DNA from: Amblyornis subalaris
Lineage: Eukaryota > Chordata > Aves > Passeriformes > Ptilonorhynchidae
Reading direction: 5' to 3'
Length of the DNA stretch: 64,000 nt
Assembly: GCA_018881555.1 (NCBI GenBank)
Contig: JACAXG010000025.1
Location: 8,191,899-8,255,898, forward strand
The position numbers were made by a program, and so were the translations under genes. Each line of letters begins with the position of its first letter. Positions within the stretch are counted from its first letter, which is position 1. The notes beneath the pieces are model-generated. The model had not been told where the DNA came from, ran no database searches, and saw only the letters and a program-made list of their open reading frames with translations. Positions 48,901-62,121 of the stretch are shown here, piece after piece.

Positions 48901-49555
48901 GTACACAAACAGAAAGTTCATTGGTCTTGCTGAGGAAATTCCTGGAATATTTGCACCTCGTGATACATATCCAAGTCTGCTGATCATGGAATGTTCAGGC
49001 TGCAGATTGAAAAGATGCCTCCAAAATCACACGCAAAATAATTCATTGTTGAAAATCTGTTTTGAGTACAAACACTGATTAAGAGAAATCAAACACTTAA
49101 GTACCTAGCTGTTTCAAAGTTAAAAAAAGAAGACTAAATTACATTTAAAGACATCAGAATGAGGNGGGGATTTTTAAACATCAGGTATAGTTTCTAAGGA
49201 ATCTAGCTGTGAAGTCAGAGGAATAAAAATAAGATAATTAATAAAAACAAGATCTTATGAATATATAGACTAGTTACATGTATCTCTAAATAACTCCAAG
49301 TCAACACAGCACTATTTTGACAAGTATCAGCAAATTCTAAACCCTCAGTAAGTACCTCTAGGATCCATAGCACAGGAAGCTAAGGTGGCAGTAAAAGCAC
49401 AAGTTAGAGGTCTGTAGTGGAATTCCTGCTATGTAACATTACAGGTTACAACACGGGAAGATTTCCCCCGTGCCTCAAATACTATTCCTACTTTTCCTAC
49501 AAGCACAATCACTTTGCTACTTTTTCCAGTGGTCATGCATGCCTTCTCCAACAAC

Positions 49556-49608
49556 ATAGAATCATTAGGGTTTGAAAAGATCTTCAAGATCATGGAGTCC
49601 GACTTTTG
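49556..49608 (-). mobile_element. CR1 LINE 3' end, inverted
   Basis: CATAGAATCATTAGGGTTTG then AAAAGATCTTCAAGATCATGG and AGTCCGAC. This is the reverse complement of the CR1 3' terminus (…TCTAGATGATCTT…TTCCAACCCTAATGATTCTATG type). Only about 50 bp remain. Confidence 0.75.
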
Positions 49609-50285
49609 AGCAAATAATAATGCTTTTATGATTACTATTATGTTTCCATAAATGAGAGGAATGTTTCAAGGTATGGAACTAAGATTTAAGTTGGTTTAAA
49701 TCAGCCTATTTTCATAGGGCCACAGAAGTGAGACAGCTTACACCAGACAGGGATCTGGTAGCACATCTTTCTGTAAAAGTTTTGGCAGCACAGTGTAAAC
49801 CCATTAATCTTGAACTACAGGATTACAGTTCTGCGAGATCTGCAATCACCATGACCGTGTAGTATTTATTCCATTTCTTATCTGACAGGAAAAACCAGCC
49901 TCCAGGAATCTGCCTGGTGAGGTACAGGACAATGCACAATTTCTGCCTCTGAGGCAACAGCCTCATACTTGGAATGACTCGGTTATCTGAAACCAGAGGT
50001 AGCTAGTGAGAGTTTTCTTCTTTAGATTAAATAGATGGTCCTGCTTTCAAATAGTGGAGATATTTCAAAGCATCTTTGTATTGCTTTAATAGATAACTTT
50101 TAAACAGAGTAACCCAGGCAAATTCAACACAAAATCTAGTAATTTGAAGAAAGGGTTGAGATTCCAAACTTCCAGATTTCTGATCTTGATTCCCAGCATT
50201 GTTTTTCAGCAAAGCAGCGGTATTTTTAACACAAACTCATGAACACAAAGGAAAAAAAAATTCTCTTTTGAGGAGTCAGAGGGGG

Positions 50286-50308
50286 AAAAAAAAAAAAAAA
50301 AAAAAAAA
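50286..50308. repeat. Poly(A) tract (23)
   Basis: Twenty-three A preceded by GGGGG. It is the longest homopolymer in the window. No flanking retroposed gene was recognised. Confidence 0.85.
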
Positions 50309-51497
50309 TTCCACTCAAGACAGATACCAAAAAGACTCACTACTACCCTATTTTCTATTTTTAAGTTTCTGATGGGGAATAACAGCAAGAACAAACAACA
50401 GGATACAGAAGAATTCCAAATAAGAATTGGTTCGTTGGTTCGACAGACAAGAACAACNTTTCCCAGCACAATTATGTAAATCTATGAGATATCCAAAACA
50501 ATTGTTAACCACTTACTACAAAGAGGCAGTTGCTCCTGTGCTGGAAAAACACAGACACTATCTGGGTTTATTGGTGCTATGCACAAAAAGAGATCTGAAA
50601 GAAAATAAGAAGTTAACCAACCTTTACAGGATTTTTGATGTCACAATTTGAAACCCTTAGAAAAAAACTCAAATAAAGAACACAATTGCCTAATTTGAAA
50701 TGGTTTCTTGTAAGTTTAAAACTCAGGCCAGTTTCCTGAAACTGGCAAACATTTCAGTTACCATGGCCATCCCTAATCACAGCAAGTTTTTCCTTCCAGT
50801 ACTGGCTTTTCTCTGAATTTGAAACCCAAGCTTAATGCAAAACCACATCAAGCAGAAACAGGATAAAACAGATCCATGCTGAGCTTGAATGGGTAAAGCT
50901 GTACAGGTTCTTGCTGCTCTAGTCACAATAATAGTTTCAGCCTAAAAACTACTGGTCCATTTCAGCAAGTGGCTGCTTTGCTGCTGTGCCACACAAAGCC
51001 ACAGAAAAGTAAAGCTAGCCTTCTGCTAGGTTTTTTTTTAACATATGTTATCTGGGCCACAGCAGCATAGAATCTTAGAAGCTTGTAAAACGAGTTAAGC
51101 AGACAAATGCACTGTATTCGTTTTCAGTTCAATAGGAGGCTTTAATATTGAATACATGTGAAGGAAGAGAAACGCTAAATTGAACGAGCCTGAAGGCTTA
51201 AAGTGATATTAATTCCACTTGCAATCAACCATGTGGATCCAAGGATCAAAGAGACTTGGAAGCAAGAAGAGCATAATGGAAGTATCAACACTCAGCAATA
51301 TTCCGTTGCCTCGGGGCAGCACAGGACACGAACAGATGCCAGTAGAGCAGCAGGGCTATCTCTTCTCACATCGCAGGGAGACAGGAACCACAGCCACACT
51401 GGATTGTCATGCACCAACCTCAAACCTTCAAGATGCTGTTACGAAAAGGCACCAATTGCACTCCTTCACTTTTGCTTTATAAGCTTAGATACTGCCC

Positions 51498-51532
51498 TGG
51501 TTTTGACTGGGATAGAGTTAATTTTCTTCTTA
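51498..51532 (+). mobile_element. Possible fragment of an avian endogenous retrovirus LTR
   Basis: About 35 bp containing TTTTGACTGGGATAGAGT and a following TTAATTTTCTTC stretch. This resembles the 5' end of an LTR family common in bird genomes, as I recall it. The similarity stops abruptly after that, and no coding part of a provirus is seen. Confidence 0.4.
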
Positions 51533-52032
51533 AATCAAGTCATGTTAAAGCATGACAGAAACTCTCTATATAAAGCACCACTAGTGATGACTGGTGGCTC
51601 TTAGCATGATTTTGAGGAGATGAGAGATGAGCACCAAAACACAATTGTAGTAACTGAAAATTATCAGATAAGTCTTTAAAGAGACCAGAGACAGACCTGT
51701 GAAGTAAGCAAGTGTTTATTTTAGCAACAGCACTTGCCACAGGAGATAAAATCTTGGGTTAAACTGTTTTAAAAAGCCTTCCCAGATCTAGCATATGTNT
51801 TTTGCATTATACAGCAGCAATAATGAACTAAACTAGAAATACTAGCTTTTAAAAAATAAATAAAATCAAGATTCAGAGNAACCATTTGCTGACAAAGTTC
51901 TTCCACTAGAACAGGAGAGTTCAACAAGATTGCAGTTCTGAATCAAACTAATCATGAAAGCAAGTTCTCATATTATGGGAGCCTGAATTGTTCTCTACAT
52001 TCTTGCAGAAAGACAGCTGACGGCCAATATAT

Positions 52033-52055
52033 TATTTTTTTATTATTATTATATA
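52033..52055. repeat. T-run with (TTA)n microsatellite
   Basis: ATTTTTTTT followed by about four TTA/ATT units. Confidence 0.7.
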
Positions 52056-54739
52056 CCAGGCCTTAGCACTGTGAAAGAACAGACCTGATATTGACAAGGG
52101 ATGCAAGTTTAAAACAAGTGGTCAAAACTCGACATGTAATGAACAACTTCACACTCACCTTTAGTATTCAACCTGTCTCAACTTCAAGTAGGGTTAATAC
52201 CTCACATTCAAGTTCTGTTGAAATGAATGGGAAGGCTCCCCTAATTTAACAGAATTTCNGTCACATTTTTTGGCAAACTTCTCCAGTTAGAGTCTTTCAT
52301 TCTTTTGGGCAACACATCCATCCAGGAAAGTGGAAAGTATTCTTACAGTAACTGGAGATTGCTGGAAGAGTATTTGATGAAATCCTCCTCCCCACGTGCG
52401 CTTGTTTTGTTTTTAAAGTAGCAATTGTTTTCAAGGAGTAGAGGATTTGGATTCTGTTGTTCTTAAATGTGTAAGTTCTTTGTCTTCCTGCCGTAAGTTT
52501 AAAAAAGTGTTAGCGATAACTTTCCTGATGTCTTGCTGCATTTTTAAAATCGTTTGAATTTACTTAGGGAAGGTCCTGAGGTACCTTATAAATCTCCCAG
52601 AGAGTAGAAAAGGATTTTTGTGGGCTTTCTTTTTGCCAGATTTCCCCATGCTATGTGTATTTTAACTACTACTTTCTTTAGACTGAAGTGCTGCCTATGT
52701 TTTAACCCCTTTTGTGCAGAGCTTCTGTATCTTCTGCATGGGAGATTCAAATCACCAGAGCCCTGAATGGTCTGCTACAGGCAAAAACACTTATACATAT
52801 TTCAATAACTAGTAGATGTCCTTACTGTTCCAACAAGATAAGGATTTTCAGTGTGCAGAATAAACTAAAGTCAAGCTCCTCACAAAGATCTATAGCTTCA
52901 GGTAAAAAACGTGAATGATGAAAAATAAATAAATGTCTATTTACACTTTTCCAGCCTTTTCAAGCTGTCTGTGCTGTTACAAAGTTATTTCTTTCCCCAT
53001 TCTTTGGAGATGGCCAAGTTGATTTTTAACTATAAACTACTGATTTTTTTTTAATAATAATAATTTTAAATCTTAGAAGAAAAAGAAGAAGCAATGGGAG
53101 ATTTGTACTGTTAATGTTAAATAAATGAAACAAACCATATAAAACATATAAATACTGTGCCCTCTGGTTTGAAAATACCAGCCATTTCTCCCTAATTGCC
53201 TGTCCTAGTTAATGTCAGCCCCTTTCCTTTAGAACTTTGTTCCAAGATTTCTAGCCTTGCACATACATAAAGCTCTTCATCAAGTTAGTGAGTCTACTTA
53301 GATAAATAATATTAAGTTGGCAGACCTAGATAGAAATAAAAATGAAGCAATAACCATGGAACAAGGATAAAAAAAATCTTAGTACAACTTTCAGTCAGAA
53401 GAAACATGGTCCTGTGAAATCTTTAAGTACTGTTATTGGCATCTGAATAGAAGTGCAATACTTTCGCGTTTGAGTTAAGCAAATATTGAGGGAAGTAAAT
53501 GTTTTAATGGCAGCGATTGATTCGAACCTTGCAGGGCATGAAAAGCACCACTGTAACACAGAGTGGGGCACTGCTGACAGGTTTAAGGCTCAGGAACAGA
53601 TGCCCAATAAAATCTAAGCACATAAACATGGCTAAGTGAGACATCTGCTTCCAGTTACTCAGTTCATCCACAGGGTGACACTGGTTTGCATTGTTTACAA
53701 ATAAATACAATAAATAATCAGGCAAGTCTGTTGTTAGTTAAAGCATTAGGAAAAATACACCCTTTACAATGCCTCTTGCAGAAAGACATCTGTTAACTTG
53801 AACTCTCCAACCCAAATTGCTTACAGAATCCTTTATTTGGGTTTACCTTTTGGCTCTTCCTATTTCATTTTCTGCTCTCACAGGTCACTCTATTAGTTAT
53901 GTTTTAGAAGGAAACACGTTTTCTAGCAACAAAGGACATAATAATTTTGCCCATATGCTTACCATTACACCAAAGACTCAACAATCAAAAATTATTTAAC
54001 CAGAAAAAGATTCTAGTGTTTTCAAAATACTTTGGAGACAAACTTATTCATGTATAAAGAAAACAGACAACTTGTTTGTACTACTGCATATGTAGTATTA
54101 GAGACTAATGTGCTTAAAAGACCAAACCTTTCTTTAAAGGAATCTAAGTAAGAAATTTAAAATGAGGGCTAGATTTACAGCTGTAAACTCTTCTCATGAC
54201 AAGCAGTTTTCTTATTAGTGCATCTTCTACAATNATCTGCTTTCTGTAGCGTGATTTTTCATTCTGATCCCATTGAGGATTAGCCATGGCATAGTGGNTT
54301 CTCTTGAGCTGAGCCAAGTGCAGAGCATTCAATTCCTGATTATTAAAAGCCAGATTTTAACGTATTGTAATTTGTTTCACAGAGGTTACTAGCACAAACC
54401 AATAAAGAAAACCAGCACATATGAATGTCTTCCACTGTTTTAAAGGAAAACAATTCAGGTCAACTTCAAAGTATTGATTTTCCATCCTAACAAATGGTTT
54501 AAGTTCCAGGCCCATCCCAACTTTCTGAACTGGATAGATTCCATTTGACACCCTAGTTAGGGCTGCATTATCAGCTGCTTCAGACTAAGTACATGATAAA
54601 TCTCATTCCTGGGAAGGGGTACCAAAAGAAAAAATAACATCTAATAACACTCTAAAAAGAGACAGGTGAATTTCATACTGACAAAGGTAATGCATTAACA
54701 TTCTGGAAACTGCTGTATTTTCTTTATTGAAGACTCAGA

Positions 54740-54815
54740 GTCTTGGGCAGCTGGCAAGGACAGTGACGGCACCTTGCTGTGGTTAAGCCGGAGGTGTCAC
54801 TGTCAGCACCCAGAC
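54740..54815 (+). other. Imperfect hairpin of pre-miRNA size
   Basis: A 9-bp perfect arm GACAGTGAC (54759-54767) pairs with GTCACTGTC (54796-54804). Inside it, ACCT (54771-54774) pairs with AGGT (54792-54795) after a 3-nt bulge. Outside, GTCTTGGGCAGCT (54740-54752) pairs with AGCACCCAGAC (54805-54815) with small bulges. The loop is about 17 nt. It does not match any miRNA I remember, and the outer arm has a 6-nt asymmetric bulge. Confidence 0.35.
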
Positions 54816-56689
54816 CACACCTCTAACTGGCTTCCTCTCTTAATGAGGGACCATGCACATGAGGCAATTAGTGATAGAACCGTATCCCTCTAAATCTCCA
54901 CATCACACGAATAAAGATGAAAATAAGAGGAAAAAAACCCCATACACTAAAAGACCCAACTACACCACTGTTGACAGCCCAGCACCAAAGCACCTCCTTT
55001 GCAGGTCAGATATTGACTGTTCTTGGCACATTTTGTTTCTATTTGGTAGGGACAGAAAATGAGGTATGTAACTTGAACTAGTGAGTTTCTTCAGAATACC
55101 AGGAGCTATCTTGACTTGCCTTCACTCAGTACAATTGCTATTTTGTTTCTTGCTGAAAATGCATATTTATCACTGCAATTCAAACCAGACACGTGAAACC
55201 ATAAAGAAATCAGGATTTTACAGCTGATGGAGGATCAAAATATCTNCATTTGATCGTACATGGATCATCAAGAGACTGGCTCTGCAGTGAAATTATTGCA
55301 GCATGAACAGGCAGAGAAAACAGATTAAGCCATACCTACTTATGACCAGTTTTTGTCAGCTCCTGATCTCTCACTAGTGCCAAAACTCAGAAAACAACCA
55401 ATACTAAATAAAAACTCACTGTCTTTAAATGCTGGAAAAATGTACTTACTTCTCTGGAATGAACCTCTAATCAAACAAAAAAAAAATTAATGTCTTCTGT
55501 TCTTGTGAATTTTGGCTGTTCCATCTCTATTCATATTCTTTCTTTATGCCTGTAATGACATCACCCAACAACAGGGAAAATGGAAACTCACCACAAGCTG
55601 AAGTCACAGCCCTTTAAAGGATGCAAGATCCAAATTGTGACAAATTAGCGAGTTTACCAGAATGGGGCTACTGCCTTCGAGAGTTTTATATAGATGTTAT
55701 TTAGAGTTCCAGACACCCACGAACAGTGGAAAATACAATAACTGAAAATGCAATCACTGACATATCTTTAACCAGAAGAAGGCTACACCAGGTTCAATTT
55801 TTAATCATAAAAGGAAGAAAGAGAACAGACATTCCAGTAGTTTACAGGCTGATGACTATAATTTGCAAACATCTTTTAGTCTAGAATTTTCATATTTAAT
55901 GCTCATAATAGTTCATTGCATCTCCTTTCATTGACTACATAATATAATCTTGTTTATCTAAAATTCTTTGAGGATTTCTGCATCCACTTGAGAAGCAGAC
56001 ATTCGCAAGAGGGGAATGGAGGTATTACAATGACTTGATCAGTTTTCTGGAGAGGTATAGTTCCTTTAATGTAGCCCCTTAAAGGGAGCCTGTGTTCTTT
56101 TTTATTGCACTGTAGGGATATTTGGAGGAGGAGTAGGTAGGGAAGGAAAGTTCAATCACATAAAATATAGCGAACTTTAATTGGGATTTTGATTAATCAA
56201 AGATGTTAATTAATGTGGCAAAAATATATGCCACTCCCAGTAAAGAAACAAACCTGAACCCCACTTAGTCACCATGAGATTTTGAATAACTAGAACGATA
56301 TTCCCTTTTACCCTGAGATGTATGTAGCACAACCATGGGCATACGGCTCCCAGTTTGGGACTGAGCAAAATTTTCAGGATTACTGCTTGTATGCTTGAGC
56401 TTTGTGAACACAGAGAAAGCAAAAAAGCCCCTCTGTTTAAAAACATGCTGTACTACCCCTTGCCTCTGGATGTTTCCAAGAGACATACAAAAAAGTCTAC
56501 GAGAAGAGTGAGGTGTAGACTGAAAGCATCCATAGAAAAGAATTTGGCACTTCCCTTAAGATAATCTCTTTCCTAGACTACCCAAGAACACAGATGCATC
56601 CTTCTTTCCTATATATTGGTCACTGCAATCTATAAGCCTAAATTCTTCTCCACCGTGCCAATCACCAGACTATTCAATTTCTATGGGTC

Positions 56690-56730
56690 TGAGTGATATC
56701 AGGGCCTTTTCCAACCAAAACAAATAAGAT
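56690..56730 (+). mobile_element. Possible decayed CR1 3' end
   Basis: GATATCAGGGCCTTTTCCAA then CCAAAACAAATAAGATTATG resembles the CR1 terminus (GGTCCCTTCCAACCCAAACCATTCTATGATTCTATG), but with many changes. Confidence 0.35.
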
Positions 56731-56983
56731 TATGTTTACAGCTTTCCCCTAGGATGATTTGTTGACTTTGGCATAAACAATCTCATGAAATAAGGTTACT
56801 CGAAAAAAAGAATGTGTTTACATGAAAAACACTAGCACAGGACAATTTCTCAGTGGTGGAAATACTGGGCTATTACTCTTGATAATTTTGCTTAATAAAA
56901 GCTGACTGCTTTTCAGCTTTTTATCTCAAACTCAGATCTACACGTTCTTAATTAGACGTTAAATAGGCTTACCTGTAACTTAC

Positions 56984-57099
56984 CTGTACAGTGGCAACTC
57001 TCTCTTTAAAAGATTGCAAATTACTCCTAAAAAATAGGTCATTCTCCTTTTGCAATGCCATACATGTTTTCATTATCAGTAGCTGACGACTCAGCCAGA
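56984..57099 (-). other. Candidate unassigned exon with tandem strong donors
   Basis: The minus strand has TTTATCCTCAG (acceptor, AG at 57101-57100), then 116 nt, then the consensus donor ACAG|GTAAGT (exon end 56984). A second donor CAG|GTAAGC follows 11 nt later (exon end 56973). One frame stays open over the whole exon (38 codons, phase 1 to 0) and includes a polar stretch ALQKENDLFFRSNLQSFKER. It lies upstream of the MYLK start on the same strand, so it may be a 5' UTR exon or part of another gene. I do not recognise the peptide. It could be chance. Confidence 0.35.
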
Positions 57100-60000
57100 C
57101 TGAGGATAAAGAAAGCTTATTCTTCTTTTGCGTTTCAATTTGAGTCTGAGCTGAGGAGTGAGGCATTTTCAAAGATTGCCAGTTTTCCCATAGCCTTGAC
57201 AGAAGGAGACAGCCGTCCTTCCTGTGGCTTGACACACCTACAGTAATACTGCCCAGCTGCTCTTTGTGGCTCTCTTCAGTCAAATTACAGTGGACAAAAT
57301 AACCCACATCACCCCTATGAAACTTGACTTTTCCTTAAATTTCTTTGTTTTGCACAAAAAAACTAACACTTCCCTAAGCTTCCCTTGCTGCTTCTACACA
57401 AATCTCACACTTGAGCATGTCCTGGGGCAGATACACACGCTTGTGCTCACTTACTCACAACATTTTTGACCAAAGTGAGTTCTCAAAAATTGCAGAAGTG
57501 GAATTAAAGCTTGAAGATTTGTCCCTGTGCTCCAAGGCTGGCTGGATACTCCAGTTTTTCCATAACATACCTAATCATACATTCCAGTCACCCTAAGATG
57601 TCTCTGAAGACATAATATTACTTTCTAAGATTGTTGAACATTTTGACATCTCATTTCTACTGAAAATTAAACTCTCCTTCAGATTCCAACCTCTGGGTCT
57701 AATTCTACCATCATTAACTGCCTGTCCAGGTAGGTACAATTATAATCAGAGTCATATTCTTATTCTTCTGAAACATTAAAAGTACTGAGCTTCAGTCTCT
57801 GTCTTCACAGCATTTTTCCACACAATGAATCATTCTTTTATCTCTTTCCTGAAACTTTNCCAATTTCAGCCTCGGTGAACTGTACCAACCAGAATTGGAT
57901 ATGCTAAGTGTATCATCGTCTCCACTATGTTACAAAAAAGTAACATACCTGCTTCTCTCCTCCTTGACTTTTCTTTTCCTTCTCTACACGGCCATTAAGG
58001 GCTTAATCAGGTCTCTCACCTACAGCATAACAATAACAAACCATATTTTCTTGTTTATCGAAACATTTCCAAAGCTGCTTTCTCAGATGTAACATTTCAT
58101 TTTATGTCACCCACATTCTGCTCCCATATACATGATCCAACAAGTGACTGCTACCAAACATGAGTCTATTTTGCAATAAGATCCAGAGCAGCACGTATGT
58201 ACTCTTCACATTATTGGTTAAAAACCAAATATANAAACAAAGAAAGAAGGAAAAAACACCTCAATTCTCTGCCCCACTGAGGCTCATATTCTGTCAACAA
58301 GTCCTGGGAATTAACCATTCACCTAGAGTCAGAACATGGTGTACTGCAGCCAGGGTTCTGATATGAGGGAATTTCCCGTAAGATTTCAGAAGACGCAAAG
58401 GTCAGGAGACAATAACAGGTTTGTACAAGTTGTATTGGAGAACTGATTTGAAACACAGTGTGGATAAAAAGATGTATTGAATTTGATCAATTTCCAGTGA
58501 CTCTTGGAAACAAATGCTGGGTTTTTACTGATGTATTAATAGATGAACATCGCCTCTGATGCAACTGATGCCAGTGATGGATTTATTTGGAGCATTCAGC
58601 CTGCTAATCCCATTAGTGAAGGCCCAGCTGATAGAAAAACCATCCCTAGAGATGTCGCTATTTTCACTTCCAGAAGCACTAAGAAACAGCCAGTGAATGA
58701 TTTAGGGATTTTCCACACATCATTCATACAAATCTTCCATTGCTTCATGCTACTGACAGTCAGACAGGTAGCAAATATCACAAAATGGGAAAGACAATTT
58801 CATCAGGAAAAAAGAGCGGAGATTTTGCTAAAGCTGTTTTCTACTGAAAAACTCCTAAATGGAAACTTATTTGGCATGTCTGTTGGAGCTGAATTGGCAG
58901 AGTAAGATGGAAAGCAGTCCTGTATCTCATTACTGCCTCTACTATCTCTAGCTGGAAACCTTGGAAAAACAGGCCCCTTTCTGTTTAGATACAACTGTGC
59001 TGTTGCTGTACAGTGTTTGGCCTTCTCTTTCCTCNTTAGTATGGATGACACCTGCACAGAAAGGCTCTTTGTGTTTTTAAAGCTTTACCTACCACTGCTT
59101 ATTTCTACTTGGCATCTATTTGTGATATCACAGGCATTTCCTAAGTCACAATTACAATGCCAGCAAGACAGATAAAATGCCACCACACGAACATGCATAA
59201 TTAAGTGTTCTCAACTTAATTTCAGTTTAACTTGGTGTAGTAAGTATTTTCATTAATTAGTGAAATGCAGACAGACACAGCTTTTTAAGAGGACTCTAAA
59301 TTAGTATGTAGGAAGAGTAATATCAACAGCTACCCAATCTTCAGTCAAGCCCAAATAAGGCCTGAATTTAAGGTGATCAGTAAGTGATGGGAAGAAGCAA
59401 GATGTGTAAGAAAAGCTCTGCTTTCATGCCAGAATTCCCCAGAAATAAAAGATGGTGGAAAAAGAGATCAAAAGCTATGACACATGCTTGACTTCAATTG
59501 GTGAATTATTTCTACATAGCTGCATTGATAAAACAGACATACCAGCTACTTGAACAGAACAGGAAAGGTGTTCTTACATCTCACATAAGCCTCATCAGGG
59601 CAGTACAGTATTCTACAGACATATCCAGGCCAGTTCAAAGCTAAAATAGCAATGAGAGCATGCTAATCCACTGGACTAATTATCACTCTTGAGACCTAAG
59701 CTAATTTTTCCAGGTGTTTCTTTGCATAAGATGTATCAGCACAGAAAGCAAAACTGTGCACTCCCAATATTTCACCTCGCTTTTCTAGTTTGGGAAATGT
59801 GGTTTCCCTCCAAGAGCAGCAGAAATCTGAATTACATCATTACACTGTTTAAAGTCTGACACCGAAGTGACAATCTGGTATAGCGGGCAGAACAATCAAC
59901 TAGCAGGAAATGGAATAGCTGACACAACTTCTGGATAAATCTATAATTTTTTCCCTTTTTCCTCTTTTTATCTGTAGTTTATTCAGTGCAAAGGATCTGT

Positions 60001-61036
60001 GTGCTTGTGTGGAGCTGAGCACAACAGCATCACAAGCAGTCCTTTTTCAGTGCAACAAAAATATTACATTTTTTGTTTCCAGGCTCTCACAGTAGGGTAG
60101 GGCTGCATCTCACACTTAAAGATGTCTGGAAAATGGAATACTATATCCAGATTAACACAGAAGAAAACAAAAGCTTAAGTCAGTCATATAACACAAAGAA
60201 CCATAGTTCCTTCACACACCCAGTCTTTAGCTACTTATTTCACAGCTAACACTGGAAATTAGCCCCCCACCATCCTCTTCTCTCACTAATAAAGGGAATG
60301 ATTTATCTTAAAGTCACATACACTCAAAGGGCACATTTGTTAAAATTGTGCTGCATGTGCTCAGACAAAACTATCTCCAGTCAGATTGGGCTCTTCAGAC
60401 ACAGTGAGATCAAACAGCTCACAAAATCCTTTGATGGAAATTTAATTCTTTAAAAATATGCACAAGGTAATTGAAAACACATTTTATGATATTTCAGATT
60501 ATAAACAGTAGATCCCTGGCTGGGTTGAACAAATAGCATTAAGCCTTTTTCTTCCTTCTGAAAAACCACAGTGTTTGGCAGCATAAGGCAGTGATGTGTT
60601 TTCCGTACCAGCACAGGGAAACCAGTGATTATAATGAAGAGCTTGTGTTAGGATGCAAATTGTACTCCAACAGAAGAAACTATCTGTAAACATCAGTTAT
60701 TGTTCATTCAAACCATTTTGTGATATTAGCATGTTTTTCCAAGACCTAAGCACAAGGCCTGGGTTTATTACATAACCCTCACCCTGCTCCCTTGCACAAG
60801 TCTTCAGGACAAAGCAAAAATAAGTATCCTTTGCTCACAGTCTCCAGGACTCTCATCAATTCCACGCACCCTAGAACAGAGTATAAATTCCAAGTCCAGC
60901 TTTGCTTACTTGACATTTAAACCTGCTTATCTTTGCTAGTACTGTGAAACTTTGATGAAGCAGATCTGTATGCAAGCTTTATAGAAACAACAGTTAGAAA
61001 GGGAGACATGCTGCTTTATCCAGGAACTACCACTTC

Positions 61037-61049
61037 CACACACACACAC
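61037..61049. repeat. Short (CA)n run
   Basis: About six CA units. Confidence 0.7.
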
Positions 61050-62107
61050 GGAGCTCTGTTTGGCTCCATCACTAGTATTTTGTGCATTTGCTATACAAAC
61101 AAGGAAGCCCTGAGCAGCAAATGCCATGGGGCTGTTCAAAACTTCAGCACTTCATGCTGCCAGACCACTCTGACTTTGCCTCCACTTGTGCAGCAAGGCA
61201 GAGCTGTTACGTGTCTGTGTTAGGTGTCAGAGAAACCACGTGTAAGAACAGGACAACCAAGGTCCCTTCGTCTTCCTCTGAAAGAGACAGGATGTTAATG
61301 GGGTGGAGTGAGTGAGAACTTTCCTGGCAAAACTGCTTTAGAAAACAGTACCTTTGTCACAGCTGAAGTATTTCATTCAGGATAGTGTGAAGGAGGTAAT
61401 TTCTCATCAAAGAAGAAAAGTGCAAAGGCAGCCTTAACTTACCCTCAAAGGAATCAGGATCCAGGAATCCACAGGTGTTCAGAGACTGTGGAAAACTCTG
61501 CTTCAGACTCTACTAGAATCATACATAGGCCACCTGCAAACTTCAGTCTTCCATATGACTTAATGCATGGGAAGTGTCTCAATGCATTTAAAGGTCTTTT
61601 AGTAGTAAGAACATAATGAGTCTGTGTCTCCCCTTTCTCCTGTCCTCAACAGAAAAGAGGTGGGGGAAATCCAGAACTGTTTGGGGTTCCTTCTGTGGTA
61701 GAGCTATAGGAAAATCTTCACGCTCAACACACCAGGAGTCAGGCTCAATTTGACTGCATGTTGCTCTTCATTATCTGCCGCATTCCTGACAGACTGAGTA
61801 ACTCAGTCTCTACACTTTCTCCTCGAACTACAAATTATACTACCTCATTTCTAAAAGGAACCAGCTATGATTTTTATTTCCACAGAGTTCATGTTTCACC
61901 TCAACTCCTTCCAAGTCAGTGGGCCTTGAAAAATACAGAAGTTTTACCCCCAAGTTGGAACAATTCAGACCAAGGAAGGTTTGAAAAGCAGGCCAAGACC
62001 AATGCAGCCTTTCACTAGGGTAAAATGCACCTTGTCGCTGCTTCAGCTTTCTCACTGCTTAAATGAGAAAGCAAAGACAAACATTTGGTGAAACAATGGT
62101 AATCACC

Positions 62108-62121
62108 CTCTCTCTCTCTCT
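62108..62121. repeat. (CT)n microsatellite
   Basis: Seven CT units. Confidence 0.8.

Noticed and set aside
50286..50308. Poly(A) as the tail of a processed pseudogene
   Set aside because: The sequence before it gives no recognisable coding or 3' UTR signal such as AATAAA in the right place.
51064..51080. CATAGAATCTTAGAAG as a CR1 tail
   Set aside because: Two short units only, with no CR1 sequence beside them.
51203..51604. 133-codon plus-strand ORF
   Set aside because: It runs through the probable LTR fragment and has no recognisable protein features.
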